64,000 bases of DNA from the NCBI GenBank assembly GCA_040880545.1, contig JBBDIE010000150.1, positions 1 to 64,000 of the forward strand. The letters are read 5' to 3'. The position numbers and the translations under genes were made by a program. Shown here in pieces: positions 18,150-27,084 of the stretch (its first letter is position 1; every line of letters starts with the position of its first letter). Below the pieces are notes generated by a model. It was not told where the DNA came from, made no database searches, and worked only from the letters and a program-made list of their open reading frames with translations. The DNA is from M55B112 sp040880545 (lineage in GTDB: Bacteria > Bacteroidota > Bacteroidia > Bacteroidales > GCA-2748055).

Positions 18150-20258
18150 ATGAAACTAGGCATATTTATTTGCACGGGATGCCATATCGGGGGTACATTG
18201 GATGTGGGACTTCTCTGTACTGAGATGGCTGAGGAACTGAGTCCTGTAGTTTGTAAATCACATGGTTCACTCTGCTCTCCTGATGGAATCCGTACGATTA
18301 TGGATGATGTGGAAGCGGAACAATTGAGTGGATGCCTGGTTGCAGGTTGCGGAACAGGAACGAAAGACGAAAATTTCAGGATAGAAGAGCTGCAAGCCGT
18401 GGAAAGGGTAAACCTCCGTGAACTGGTTGCATGGTCAATGGAGCCGGGCAATGAAGATACCTTCATGGCAGCTGAGGACTATGTTAGGATGGGATATGCA
18501 GGCCTGAAACATATGACCGGTGTAACACCTTTTCTTCTGGACGGGGTCAGCCAGGAGATCCTGGTGGTGGGAGGCGGAGTGGCTGGTATGAAAGCAGCCA
18601 TTGATGGTGCAGAGAACGGATATAAAGTGCACCTGCTGGAGAAAACCGGCGCATTGGGGGGCTGGGGAGCAGCATGGAGCAGGCAGATTCCTTTTGATCA
18701 GCCATTCAAAAAATTACGTGAACCCATTGCCCGCGACCTCATATCTCAGGTTGAAAATAATCCCGACATACGAATCTACCTGGAGGTGACCATTGACAAA
18801 ATTGACGGACAGCCAGGGGCATTTATGGTAAAACTCAATGCACCGGATACAGAAGTACTCAGGGTGGGCTCCATTGTTATGGCATCCGGGTGGAGACCCT
18901 ATCTTCCAGCTTCGGGTCCCTTTTACAGGCATGGAGAAATACCCGGAGTAATTACATCGGTGGAGTTTGAGGCTGAAATGTCCGGGGGCTCCTGTCAATC
19001 AGTGGAATCTGTTCTTTTTATACAATGTGCAGGTTCGCGGGATGAAAATCATCTTTCATACTGCTCTTCAGTTTGTTGTGGTGTTTCACTGAAGCAGGCA
19101 ATGTATATCAGGGCGATGAACCCCGACACGATCGTTTACATTGTTTACAAAGATATCCGGACTCCAGGTTTTCTGGAGAATTTCTATAAAGAGGTCCAGC
19201 ATGATCCCAATATTATTTTTCTAAAAGGGACCGTGCAATCTGTGGAACCTTGTCACGAAGAAATCGATATACATATCAGCGATCAGTTGTTGGGAGAGGA
19301 GTTGTTTGTTCGTGTGAACAAGGTAATTCTTGCCACCGGAATGGTTCCGAACGAGACTACCGATCTCAAATTGGCTTACAGGTTGGGAGAGGGAATACCT
19401 TCATTGAAGTATGCGTTTGCAGATTCACATTTTATCTGCTTTCCATATGAATCGCGAAGAACAGGTATTTATACGGCTGGAGGCATCAGAGCACCCATGG
19501 ATATTCCATCCGCTATGGAAGATGGTTCGGGAGCCATGATGAAGGCAATCCAGATGATTGAGGCTGCTAAAAGAGGGGACGCAGTTCACCCACGTGCGGG
19601 CGATAAGTCATTCCCGGAGCTTTACCTGGAACGGTGTACTGATTGTAAACGGTGTACCGAAGAGTGCCCATTTGGTACATTTGATGAAACCAGCTCAGGT
19701 ACCCCGGTGGTTAATCCAAACAGATGCAGACGTTGTGGAATATGCCTGGGTGCTTGTCCTGAAAGGGTGATCAGTTTTGCTGACTATTCAATAACCATTC
19801 TTTCTGATAAAATCAAAGCTGTAAAAGTTCCCGGTGAGTTTGAAGAAAAGCCGCGTGTTTTGGTTTTTGTCTGTGAGAATGATGCACTACCGGCACTGCT
19901 TATGGCCGCAAGAAAGGGGCTGAAGATCAATCCCTTTGTTAGGATCATTCCGGTAAGGTGCCTTGGATCCATCAACAGGGTATGGGTTTCAGATGCCCTA
20001 TCTAAAGGATATGACGGTATTTTGCAAATTGGGTGTAAACCGGGAGAAGATTACCAGTGTCATTTTATCCATGGTAGTGAATTGTCGGAAAAAAGGAGTG
20101 AAATATTTGAGGAAACGCTCACATCGATGATGCTTGAACCTGAGCGGATATGTACCAGATTTGTGGAAATCAACGATTATAGGGCCATCATTGAGCAAAT
20201 CAATAATTATATGGAAGAAATGAAGATGATAGGCCCCAATCCATTTAAAGATATGTGA
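18150..20258 (+). CDS. qmoB: Quinone-interacting membrane-bound oxidoreductase subunit B (HdrA/MvhD-like)
   Basis: Encodes 702 residues from ATG 18150; a GTG two codons upstream (18144) is the alternative. The N-terminus is HdrA-like with Cys-containing FICTGCHIGG, followed by an FAD fold (ILVVGGGVAGMKAAIDGAENG, about 130-150) and a second nucleotide-binding region. Two [4Fe-4S] motifs lie near 490-530 (CTDCKRCTEECPFG and CRRCGICLGACPE). A C-terminal MvhD-like domain starts at about 560 (VFVCENDALPAL, IPVRCLGS). This order is that of QmoB rather than QmoA. QmoB is thought to contact AprAB. It follows qmoA by 16 bp. Confidence 0.92.
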   Translation: MKLGIFICTGCHIGGTLDVGLLCTEMAEELSPVVCKSHGSLCSPDGIRTIMDDVEAEQLSGCLVAGCGTGTKDENFRIEELQAVERVNLRELVAWSMEPGNEDTFMAAEDYVRMGYAGLKHMTGVTPFLLDGVSQEILVVGGGVAGMKAAIDGAENGYKVHLLEKTGALGGWGAAWSRQIPFDQPFKKLREPIARDLISQVENNPDIRIYLEVTIDKIDGQPGAFMVKLNAPDTEVLRVGSIVMASGWRPYLPASGPFYRHGEIPGVITSVEFEAEMSGGSCQSVESVLFIQCAGSRDENHLSYCSSVCCGVSLKQAMYIRAMNPDTIVYIVYKDIRTPGFLENFYKEVQHDPNIIFLKGTVQSVEPCHEEIDIHISDQLLGEELFVRVNKVILATGMVPNETTDLKLAYRLGEGIPSLKYAFADSHFICFPYESRRTGIYTAGGIRAPMDIPSAMEDGSGAMMKAIQMIEAAKRGDAVHPRAGDKSFPELYLERCTDCKRCTEECPFGTFDETSSGTPVVNPNRCRRCGICLGACPERVISFADYSITILSDKIKAVKVPGEFEEKPRVLVFVCENDALPALLMAARKGLKINPFVRIIPVRCLGSINRVWVSDALSKGYDGILQIGCKPGEDYQCHFIHGSELSEKRSEIFEETLTSMMLEPERICTRFVEINDYRAIIEQINNYMEEMKMIGPNPFKDM

Positions 20259-20314
20259 TGTATGTTTCAATAAATGAGCGTGATAAAGAAGCACAATCGA
20301 ATTTTTAACAATTC

Positions 20315-21421
20315 ATGACTGAATTAAAACCAGATATAGCTTTTAAACGTGAACTGGAGAAGATCAGCGGTGCATCGTTAAGTACCTGTATGCAGTGCGG
20401 CACCTGTTCAGTGGTATGCAACCTTTCCCCGGAAGAGAAACCTTTTCCCCGTAAGGAGATGCTTTATGCAGGGTGGGGGATGCGCTCCGCACTGATAGCA
20501 GGGAACCCGGATGTGTGGCTTTGCCATCAGTGTGGTGACTGCACAACCCACTGTCCGCGAGGCGTCAATCCGGCTGATGTGCTGGCTGCAATCCGGGATA
20601 TTGCATACCGGAGTTATGCCGTACCCGGTTTCATTGGTAAGATCCTCTCAAAACCTGCATTGTTACCTGTAGCAATTCTGTTTCCTGTGGTGATTATCGC
20701 AACCATCATTTACCTTGCCGGAACCCATACAGTTCCTGATCTCCCTGTAAATTATTCAAAATTCTTTCCCCATGTCTGGCTAAACAGTTCATTTACAATT
20801 CTTACCCTCATCTCATACAGCCTGGCGGCCATCGGTTTCTCAAAATTCTGGAACGACCTGAACAACCACCCATTGGGTAAGCATGTTGAAAGGAAAAGAT
20901 GGTTTCCAAGTCTCTGGAAGGTGAAGAATGATATTATGTTACATTCCAGGTTTGACAAATGCGGAAAGAATAAGCACCGGAAAATCGCACATCTGCTTGT
21001 ATTTTACGGTTTCCTCATCCTGTTGCTTGTCACACTCTATGCAATTTATGCCTCCGTTGCCGGAAAATATCCGTTACAGTTCACAAATCCGTTTAAGATA
21101 CTCGGTAATGTAGCTGGCTTGATGTTATTTACCGGGTTGGGTTTGATGGTTTTGAACAGACTCCGGGAGAAGGAGGACAGGGACCGCAGCAGCTATGCTG
21201 ACTGGCTGTTTATTGGTGCCATGATGTTGTTGACATTATCCGGGATCGTCATTGAACTTGCAAGGTTCATGGATTGGTCCTCCGCATATTATCTCTATTT
21301 TTTTCATCTTGTTTGCGTTTGGTTTGTTATTATTTACCTTCCTTATACTAAATTTGGCCATATTATTTACAGGACGGTGGCAATGACCTATGCTTTTTCC
21401 ATCGACAGGAAAGTGGAATAA
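20315..21421 (+). CDS. qmoC: Quinone-interacting membrane-bound oxidoreductase subunit C (HdrC/HdrE fusion)
   Basis: A 368-residue fusion. Residues about 1-100 form an HdrC-like iron-sulfur domain (CMQCGTCSVVCNLSP near 26 and CHQCGDCTTHCPRGVNP near 70). Residues about 105-365 form a membrane part with around five or six helices resembling HdrE/NarI cytochrome b subunits, with candidate haem-ligating histidines (HKHRKIAHLLVFYG, YYLYFFHLVCVW). QmoC exchanges electrons between QmoAB and menaquinone in the inner membrane. It starts 56 bp after qmoB and closes the apr-qmo set. No sat or dsr gene follows. Confidence 0.92.
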   Translation: MTELKPDIAFKRELEKISGASLSTCMQCGTCSVVCNLSPEEKPFPRKEMLYAGWGMRSALIAGNPDVWLCHQCGDCTTHCPRGVNPADVLAAIRDIAYRSYAVPGFIGKILSKPALLPVAILFPVVIIATIIYLAGTHTVPDLPVNYSKFFPHVWLNSSFTILTLISYSLAAIGFSKFWNDLNNHPLGKHVERKRWFPSLWKVKNDIMLHSRFDKCGKNKHRKIAHLLVFYGFLILLLVTLYAIYASVAGKYPLQFTNPFKILGNVAGLMLFTGLGLMVLNRLREKEDRDRSSYADWLFIGAMMLLTLSGIVIELARFMDWSSAYYLYFFHLVCVWFVIIYLPYTKFGHIIYRTVAMTYAFSIDRKVE

Positions 21422-21425
21422 TATT

Positions 21426-22124
21426 ATGACAGGAACACTTATTAATGTTGGCACGGTACTGCTGGGAAGTGCAATCGGCTTACTGATCAGATCGAAACTT
21501 CCAGAGCGATTTACAAAAATCATGTTCCAGGTTTTTGGCCTTTTTACAATCTTTCTTGGAGCTAAAATGGCCATGGAGACCAACAATATTATGGTGATGA
21601 TCTTTAGTCTTTTACTGGGATCGTTACTGGGAGAATGGTGGAACCTTGATAAAGGGATGGAGAGGCTGGCTAATTTTATAAAAAAAAGGGCCAAATCAAA
21701 TAATGAGCGATTTACCGAAGGTTTTGTAACGGCATTTCTTGTTTTTTGTATGGGATCCATGACCATTTTGGGTGCCATTGAGGAGGGATTGGGAGATAAG
21801 CCCAACCTGCTTCTCACAAAGTCATTAATGGATGGGTTTTCATCCATGGCACTGGCCTCAGTACTTGGAATTGGGGTCATGTTTTCGGTAGTCCCGCTGT
21901 TGATCTACCAGGGAGGACTAACAATTTTCGCATCCTATCTTACAAACATCCTCTCCCCGGATGTGGTTTCGGAAATTTCAGCTGTGGGAGGAATTTTGCT
22001 GATGGGATTGGGCTTTGTTCTGATGGATGTCAAAAAGGTAAAAGTGATGAATATGCTTCCATCACTGGTTATCGTTGTATTTCTGGCAATCTGGCTTCCG
22101 CCGTTGATTGAAAAATTATTCTGA
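21426..22124 (+). CDS. DUF554-family membrane protein
   Basis: Encodes 232 residues from ATG 21426, 4 bp after the qmoC stop codon; an ATG at 21390 inside qmoC is less likely. The sequence is a chain of about six or seven hydrophobic segments, starting MTGTLINVGTVLLGSAIGLL. The conserved GFVTAFLVFCMGSMTILGAI and LGIGVMFSVVPLLIYQGGLT regions are those of the DUF554 (YdfK) family. These proteins are presumed transporters with unknown substrate. The tight spacing suggests co-transcription with apr-qmo, but DUF554 genes occur in many contexts, so a sulfur role is only a possibility. Confidence 0.8.
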   Translation: MTGTLINVGTVLLGSAIGLLIRSKLPERFTKIMFQVFGLFTIFLGAKMAMETNNIMVMIFSLLLGSLLGEWWNLDKGMERLANFIKKRAKSNNERFTEGFVTAFLVFCMGSMTILGAIEEGLGDKPNLLLTKSLMDGFSSMALASVLGIGVMFSVVPLLIYQGGLTIFASYLTNILSPDVVSEISAVGGILLMGLGFVLMDVKKVKVMNMLPSLVIVVFLAIWLPPLIEKLF

Positions 22125-22177
22125 AGATAAATTTTATTCGGACATTATGGACAGATACGCAACTTTATTGTTGGTCT

Positions 22178-23044
22178 TTACTTTGGCATGGTACCTGTAG
22201 ACAAACTATCATTCTTTTCAAAAGTATCAAATACATTTCTGACAGATCCGTGCAACAGCAATAGTCTTCTTGATTCTTCCGGTTCGAGTCCCAGTTCGTC
22301 CACGATCATTTTGGTCCCTCTTTCTATCAATTTCTGATTTGTGAGCTGCATGTCAACCATCTTATTCCCTTTCACTCTACCCAGTTTGATCATGGTAGTG
22401 GTTGTGAGCATATTCAAAATCAGTTTTTGTGCTGTTCCCGCTTTCATTCTTGTACTTCCGGTTACAAATTCCGGACCTACGATGGCTTCAATGGGAATAT
22501 CCACGGATGCGGCCAGTTTTGTGTCCGGGTTGCAGGTGATACAGGCTGTGAACAGTCCGTTTTTCATCGCATCCTGAACAGCTCCGATGACATAGGGAGT
22601 TCCTCCTGATGCTGCAATTCCAAGAACGCTGTCGTTTTCGGTTGGTTTAAACCTGGCCAGATCTTTCCAGGCCCCTGAGATATCATCTTCTGCCGATTCA
22701 ATCGCCTTTCTGATGGCAAGATCACCTCCGGCAATAATTCCAATCACAATATCATAAGGAACTCCGAATGTTGGAGGAATCTCCGAAGCATCAAGTATTC
22801 CCAGCCGGCCACTTGTGCCGGCACCTACGTAAAACAGTCTGCCTCCTTTCAGCATTCGTGGTATGATCTTCTCAACTACCTGTTCAAGTACGGGTATAAT
22901 TTTCTGAACAGCCATATGAACCGTTCCATCCTCCTTGTTTATATTTTCAAGCAGTTCAATCACGGTCATCTTTTCAAGATTATCGTAACGTGAGGATGCC
23001 TCTGTTTGGGATGTCATATTTTTTTTATTTTCTTTTGATTTCAT
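22178..23044 (-). CDS. murQ: N-acetylmuramic acid 6-phosphate etherase
   Basis: A 288-residue SIS-domain lyase, near the usual 295-305 residues. Signatures are SSRYDNLEKMTVIELLENIN (about 17-36), the SIS phosphate-binding loop VGAGTSGRLGILDASEIPPT (about 72-91) and the GPEFVTGSTRMKAGTAQKLI region (about 190-209). MurQ splits MurNAc-6-phosphate into GlcNAc-6-phosphate and D-lactate in the cytosol, the committed step of MurNAc catabolism. It overlaps the amino-sugar kinase gene by 4 bp (ATGA), so the two are translationally coupled. It is the last gene of the minus-strand peptidoglycan-type locus. Confidence 0.95.
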   Translation of the reverse strand: MKSKENKKNMTSQTEASSRYDNLEKMTVIELLENINKEDGTVHMAVQKIIPVLEQVVEKIIPRMLKGGRLFYVGAGTSGRLGILDASEIPPTFGVPYDIVIGIIAGGDLAIRKAIESAEDDISGAWKDLARFKPTENDSVLGIAASGGTPYVIGAVQDAMKNGLFTACITCNPDTKLAASVDIPIEAIVGPEFVTGSTRMKAGTAQKLILNMLTTTTMIKLGRVKGNKMVDMQLTNQKLIERGTKMIVDELGLEPEESRRLLLLHGSVRNVFDTFEKNDSLSTGTMPK

Positions 23045-23880
23045 TTCTTATGATAGTTAACCAGTTCATCGATGGGTGACGACAACACTGTAATTTTTTC
23101 TAAGTCCCATTTTTTCGATGTCTCTTCAAGAATATCTTTGAAGTGGTATGCAATGGAACCTGCAAAACCAATTTCATAGGAGGCATAGTTCTTATATTTT
23201 ACAATATTTTTCCTGAAGAAATTATCGAAAGCCTCTTCCACGATGCTTTTTATCGATTCATGGTTAATATATTTTCTAATTATCCGGGAATAGGACGCAA
23301 GGTGCCTGGCTGGATATTCTTCACGATATACATTCTTAAGCACTGTGTGCATCTCTATCTCCTCATTTTTCAATATCTCGTCGGCTAGTTTACCTGGTAG
23401 GGCTCTCTTAAATAGCGCATTAATGAAACGTTTGCCCATGTCAGTTCCGCTGCCTTCATCTCCCAGAATATATCCCAATGCCGGAATTTTTTCCCTGATA
23501 ATCCCGTTATCGTACAGGCAGGAATTAGAACCGGTACCCAGAATGCAGGCTATTCCCTTCCCCTCTTTAAATAGTGCCCTTCCAGCTGCCAGCAGATCAT
23601 CACCTACAAAAACCTCGCATTGGAAACCGAATCTACGGTGTAATGCCGATTGCAAAATATATTCAGCATCGTTCCCGGTAATTCCCGCACCGTAAAAGAA
23701 AACCTGGCCCACCTTATCTTTTTTCCCTGTGAATTCCAACGATGCCAGCGTATCATCAATTTCATTTTCTGAACGATGATAGGGATTGATGCCCTTTGAT
23801 GTTAGCGCAGAGACCTGACCATCCGGGGAAATCAACCTCCAGTCTGTTTTTGTGGAACCGCTGTCTGCAATTAATTTCAT
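23041..23880 (-). CDS. BadF/BadG-type N-acetylhexosamine kinase (GlcNAc/MurNAc kinase candidate)
   Basis: A 279-residue actin-fold sugar kinase. The phosphate-1 loop is ADSGSTKTDWRLI (about 5-17), phosphate-2 lies near ACILGTGSNSCLYDNG (about 113-128), and GDEGSGTDMGKRFINALF (about 139-156) matches the BadF/BadG/BcrA/BcrD ATPase family that includes eukaryotic NAGK and clostridial MurK. The 4-bp overlap with murQ implies that it supplies MurNAc-6-phosphate or GlcNAc-6-phosphate. MurK-like dual specificity would fit best but is inferred from context. The protein is cytosolic. Confidence 0.82.
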   Translation of the reverse strand: MKLIADSGSTKTDWRLISPDGQVSALTSKGINPYHRSENEIDDTLASLEFTGKKDKVGQVFFYGAGITGNDAEYILQSALHRRFGFQCEVFVGDDLLAAGRALFKEGKGIACILGTGSNSCLYDNGIIREKIPALGYILGDEGSGTDMGKRFINALFKRALPGKLADEILKNEEIEMHTVLKNVYREEYPARHLASYSRIIRKYINHESIKSIVEEAFDNFFRKNIVKYKNYASYEIGFAGSIAYHFKDILEETSKKWDLEKITVLSSPIDELVNYHKK

Positions 23881-23908
23881 TTTAACTATCTATACTTTCT
23901 TGCCAGTA

Positions 23909-26900
23909 TTATTCAGTAATAATTACCGGTGTTATATGCACTCCCTTATCATGAAATACCCGTACATAATAGATGGAACCGGTATTGAATTCGTTTGTCA
24001 GGATAGTAAAACCCGATGAATTTATATTGGTAGCATTGTTTAAATAATGAACTTTTCCCAATATATCAGTTACTTCAATTTTTGTAAATCTGATATCAGG
24101 ATTCAGCGCCCGTACATGTATCTCACCATTACTTGAAAATGTGGGATAAACCGCTATATCATCACCCTGGAGCTTCCCAGATTGATCGTAAGATGTTCCC
24201 ATGTCCGTCTCAAAAGTAATCATTGAACTGAAAATTCCTGCCCCAAAATCATTTTTTGCCCTGATTCTCAGATAATAACTCGTTAGTGGATTCAGTGAAA
24301 CAGAAATAGTGCCTGTTCCCGAAGTAGCATCGAATCTCTCCGAATGATCAATATTTTCAAACGAACTTGATTGCGTCAATTCGATATATATGGAATCGGT
24401 ATTATTGTCAGCCTCCCAGTCTATTGCGGGTTTTGTACTGACCTCAAATGATAGATTTTGAGGTTTTGTAATAACCGGTCTTGTGGGATAACCGGTTTCA
24501 AAGGACCTTGTATCACTGAACGGACCTGTTCCATATTGACTTCTGGCCCTTACTCTCCAGTAATAGGTTCGGCTGCCTTCAATCTGTAAATCTGAAATTT
24601 CCATCTCCTTCCGGCTGATCCAGGCTGAATTGAAAATGATTGAGCTAAGGGCTTCATCAGGGGCTATCTGCAGTTCATAGGTGATTGTACCGGTCGTTGC
24701 AGTGGTATTCCATTCTAATTTATCAAATGAGGCAACCGTATTCAGATCGTCCGGCGCAACGATTATTGCCTGAGGAATTTCTCCTGCAGATGTTTTGAAT
24801 GTATGGAATGTTGAAAAATCACTCTCACCGTATTCATTTTTTCCGGCTATTCTAATGTAATACCAGGTATCTTTCTCCAGTTTGTTAGTAAGTTCTCCGG
24901 TACCTGCAGTTGCTTCAAATGACTCATCAGCCTGAATTGTACTGAAATTGTTTATGGTGGAAATTTGAATTCTTACAGTGTCTGTTACCTGACTGGCATT
25001 CCATTGAATTACCGGATTGGTGGAAGTATTCTGGGCCAGGTTAACCGGTTCGGATAGTACAGGTATGGCAGGGTATCCGGTTTGGAACATCCATGCCCCT
25101 GAAAATGGGCCGGTTGTTCCGTTTTTTGCCCTGACCCGCCAGTAATGGTCGGTTTCTCCTGCAAGACCGGCATTTTTGATCAGGAAAACAGTATCTGAGA
25201 TCCAGTCCGATGTATGCTTAACCGTGCTAAAAGTACTTGTGGTCGCTATTTGTACCTGGTATAGCGGGTTTCCGGGATCAGCATTCCATGCCAACAGGGA
25301 ATTAAGGCCGGTTACAGACTGGTCTGAAGGAGAAACAAGGTTGACGAACTGAACGTTTCCGTTAACGGTATATACGGCTGAAGGGGATCCCTCCTCACCA
25401 TATGCATTGATACCGGTAACCACAATTTTGGACTGATTTGATATTACCAGTTTTGAGAGGGCAATGGACGTCTCAAAGGTAACGGCTCGCAGGTTGGCCG
25501 GATCATTGATTATTTGCTCATCAGTGAGATCCTCATCCGTGGCATATACAGCAAACCGGTCGTTTATACCGGGAGTGAAATCCCAGGCAAGATAGTATTC
25601 ATCTCCCAAAGCTTCCTCAATTCTCATATTTTGGGGAACAGGTGGTGTAATGCCACTTTTCCAGGTCATTTCAGGAACTATCGCAGGACGGGTATAGATG
25701 TATTGGGTCAGGTAATCTTTCAATCCGTTAATGAGTGTAATAAAGTTTGTACGGAAGAATACACTACCCAATGCATTTTTATCATTTTTCAACCTTATGA
25801 GATTAATCTGAAGCCCTACCTGGCTTAATGTCCATTCAGCTACCGGATCACCAGTACCTTTTAGGAGAGACTCTTCCATCACTGTCAGGTTGTCTGCTGT
25901 AGTCATTTCGGGCCAGTCAAAATAATTTTTGAATTCGTGTAACAGAGGATCAGTATCCATTCCTTTTTTTAATTTGGGATCAGCCGGAAGTTTGTAAATA
26001 GCCATACCCGGATAGAGATGCCGGTTATTACTGAAACAGGAATCGGCCCACCAGTTGGTCAGTGTTTCAAAATCCTGTGCACCGCCTGTGGGCCAATAGA
26101 TTTGGGGGGTCAGATAATCTACTGTTCCATCCTGTAACCATGCAATGGGATCACAGTAAATGGTCGAATACGAGTCGAGACCACTGATTCCCTGGGGCAA
26201 TCCACTTTTATAGATACCAAAAGGACTTACACCAAAACGCACCGAAGCATTTACATCCTGGATCGTCGTGTATACCGTATCCATCATTCTGTTCACATTA
26301 TCCCTTCTCCAGTCACCCAATGACATTCCATTACCATAAGCGGTATATTCTGGCTCATCCAGTGAAGATGGGGTGCCGCCATATGCGTAAAAGTAATCGT
26401 CAAAATGTACCCCGTCAATGTTATAATTGGAAACGAGGTCCCTGACAACATTACCGATGTACGACATCACTTCCGGGTTACCGGGATTAAGGATCTTTCT
26501 GCCGTTGTCGTATGCAATTGTCCATTCAGGATGTTCCATGTAGATATGGGTCGAATGGTAATATTCACCGCCATCATTACTGGAAGCATTAATTCTGTAA
26601 GGATTCAGCCAGGCATGAACCTCAATTCCCCTTTTATGCCCCTCCTCTATGGCAAATTGCAGCGGGTCGTACCCCGGATCATCTCCCTGATTCCATGTAA
26701 GATAACGGGACCACGGTTCGTACGCAGACTGATATAAAGCATCGCATTCGGGCCTTACCTGAAGAAACACGGCATTTAAATTGGTCGATCGGATCATTTC
26801 AAACATGTTGATCAAATCGGTCTTTTGAGCTTCCGGATTATTCCTGTGCTCTGATTTCGGCCAGTCCAGATTTGATACCGTGGCGATCCAGGTACTCCGC

Positions 26901-26983
26901 ATCTCACGTTTTGGCTCATCCTGTCCTTTAAGGAAGAGCGGTGTTATCAACAAAAGACAGATATATATTATTCTATTTTTCAT
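23909..26983 (-). CDS. GHL10 (DUF187) glycoside hydrolase with FN3 modules and T9SS sorting domain
   Basis: A 1024-residue secreted enzyme. It has a signal peptide (MKNRIIYICLLLITPLFLKG), then a GHL10 barrel at about 25-400 with REMRSTWIATVSNLDWP, NAVFLQVRPECDALYQS, HAWLNPYRIN and the acidic DGVHFDDYFYAYGG motif expected to hold catalytic residues. About four FN3-like modules follow (about 450-930), and a C-terminal T9SS type-A-like module (about 945-1024) begins at AVYPTFSSNGEI. E. coli DigH, the characterised relative, cleaves denuded peptidoglycan strands. That substrate fits the neighbours (amidase, SusCD, kinase, MurQ). It lies 101 bp after susD and 28 bp before the kinase gene. Confidence 0.88.
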   Translation of the reverse strand: MKNRIIYICLLLITPLFLKGQDEPKREMRSTWIATVSNLDWPKSEHRNNPEAQKTDLINMFEMIRSTNLNAVFLQVRPECDALYQSAYEPWSRYLTWNQGDDPGYDPLQFAIEEGHKRGIEVHAWLNPYRINASSNDGGEYYHSTHIYMEHPEWTIAYDNGRKILNPGNPEVMSYIGNVVRDLVSNYNIDGVHFDDYFYAYGGTPSSLDEPEYTAYGNGMSLGDWRRDNVNRMMDTVYTTIQDVNASVRFGVSPFGIYKSGLPQGISGLDSYSTIYCDPIAWLQDGTVDYLTPQIYWPTGGAQDFETLTNWWADSCFSNNRHLYPGMAIYKLPADPKLKKGMDTDPLLHEFKNYFDWPEMTTADNLTVMEESLLKGTGDPVAEWTLSQVGLQINLIRLKNDKNALGSVFFRTNFITLINGLKDYLTQYIYTRPAIVPEMTWKSGITPPVPQNMRIEEALGDEYYLAWDFTPGINDRFAVYATDEDLTDEQIINDPANLRAVTFETSIALSKLVISNQSKIVVTGINAYGEEGSPSAVYTVNGNVQFVNLVSPSDQSVTGLNSLLAWNADPGNPLYQVQIATTSTFSTVKHTSDWISDTVFLIKNAGLAGETDHYWRVRAKNGTTGPFSGAWMFQTGYPAIPVLSEPVNLAQNTSTNPVIQWNASQVTDTVRIQISTINNFSTIQADESFEATAGTGELTNKLEKDTWYYIRIAGKNEYGESDFSTFHTFKTSAGEIPQAIIVAPDDLNTVASFDKLEWNTTATTGTITYELQIAPDEALSSIIFNSAWISRKEMEISDLQIEGSRTYYWRVRARSQYGTGPFSDTRSFETGYPTRPVITKPQNLSFEVSTKPAIDWEADNNTDSIYIELTQSSSFENIDHSERFDATSGTGTISVSLNPLTSYYLRIRAKNDFGAGIFSSMITFETDMGTSYDQSGKLQGDDIAVYPTFSSNGEIHVRALNPDIRFTKIEVTDILGKVHYLNNATNINSSGFTILTNEFNTGSIYYVRVFHDKGVHITPVIITE

Positions 26984-27084
26984 GTTCGATCAGTTAATAC
27001 GCCTGTAGACAATCTTAATGCTATCGGAAATAATCCGCCAGCCTTTTAATAACCCCGGGGTTTATTCATCGCCTGTTCTCCTTA

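Noticed and set aside
22276..22296. GGTTCGAGTCCC, like a tRNA T-loop
   Set aside because: It lies inside murQ and no acceptor, D- or anticodon arms fold around it. No tRNA gene was found in the window.
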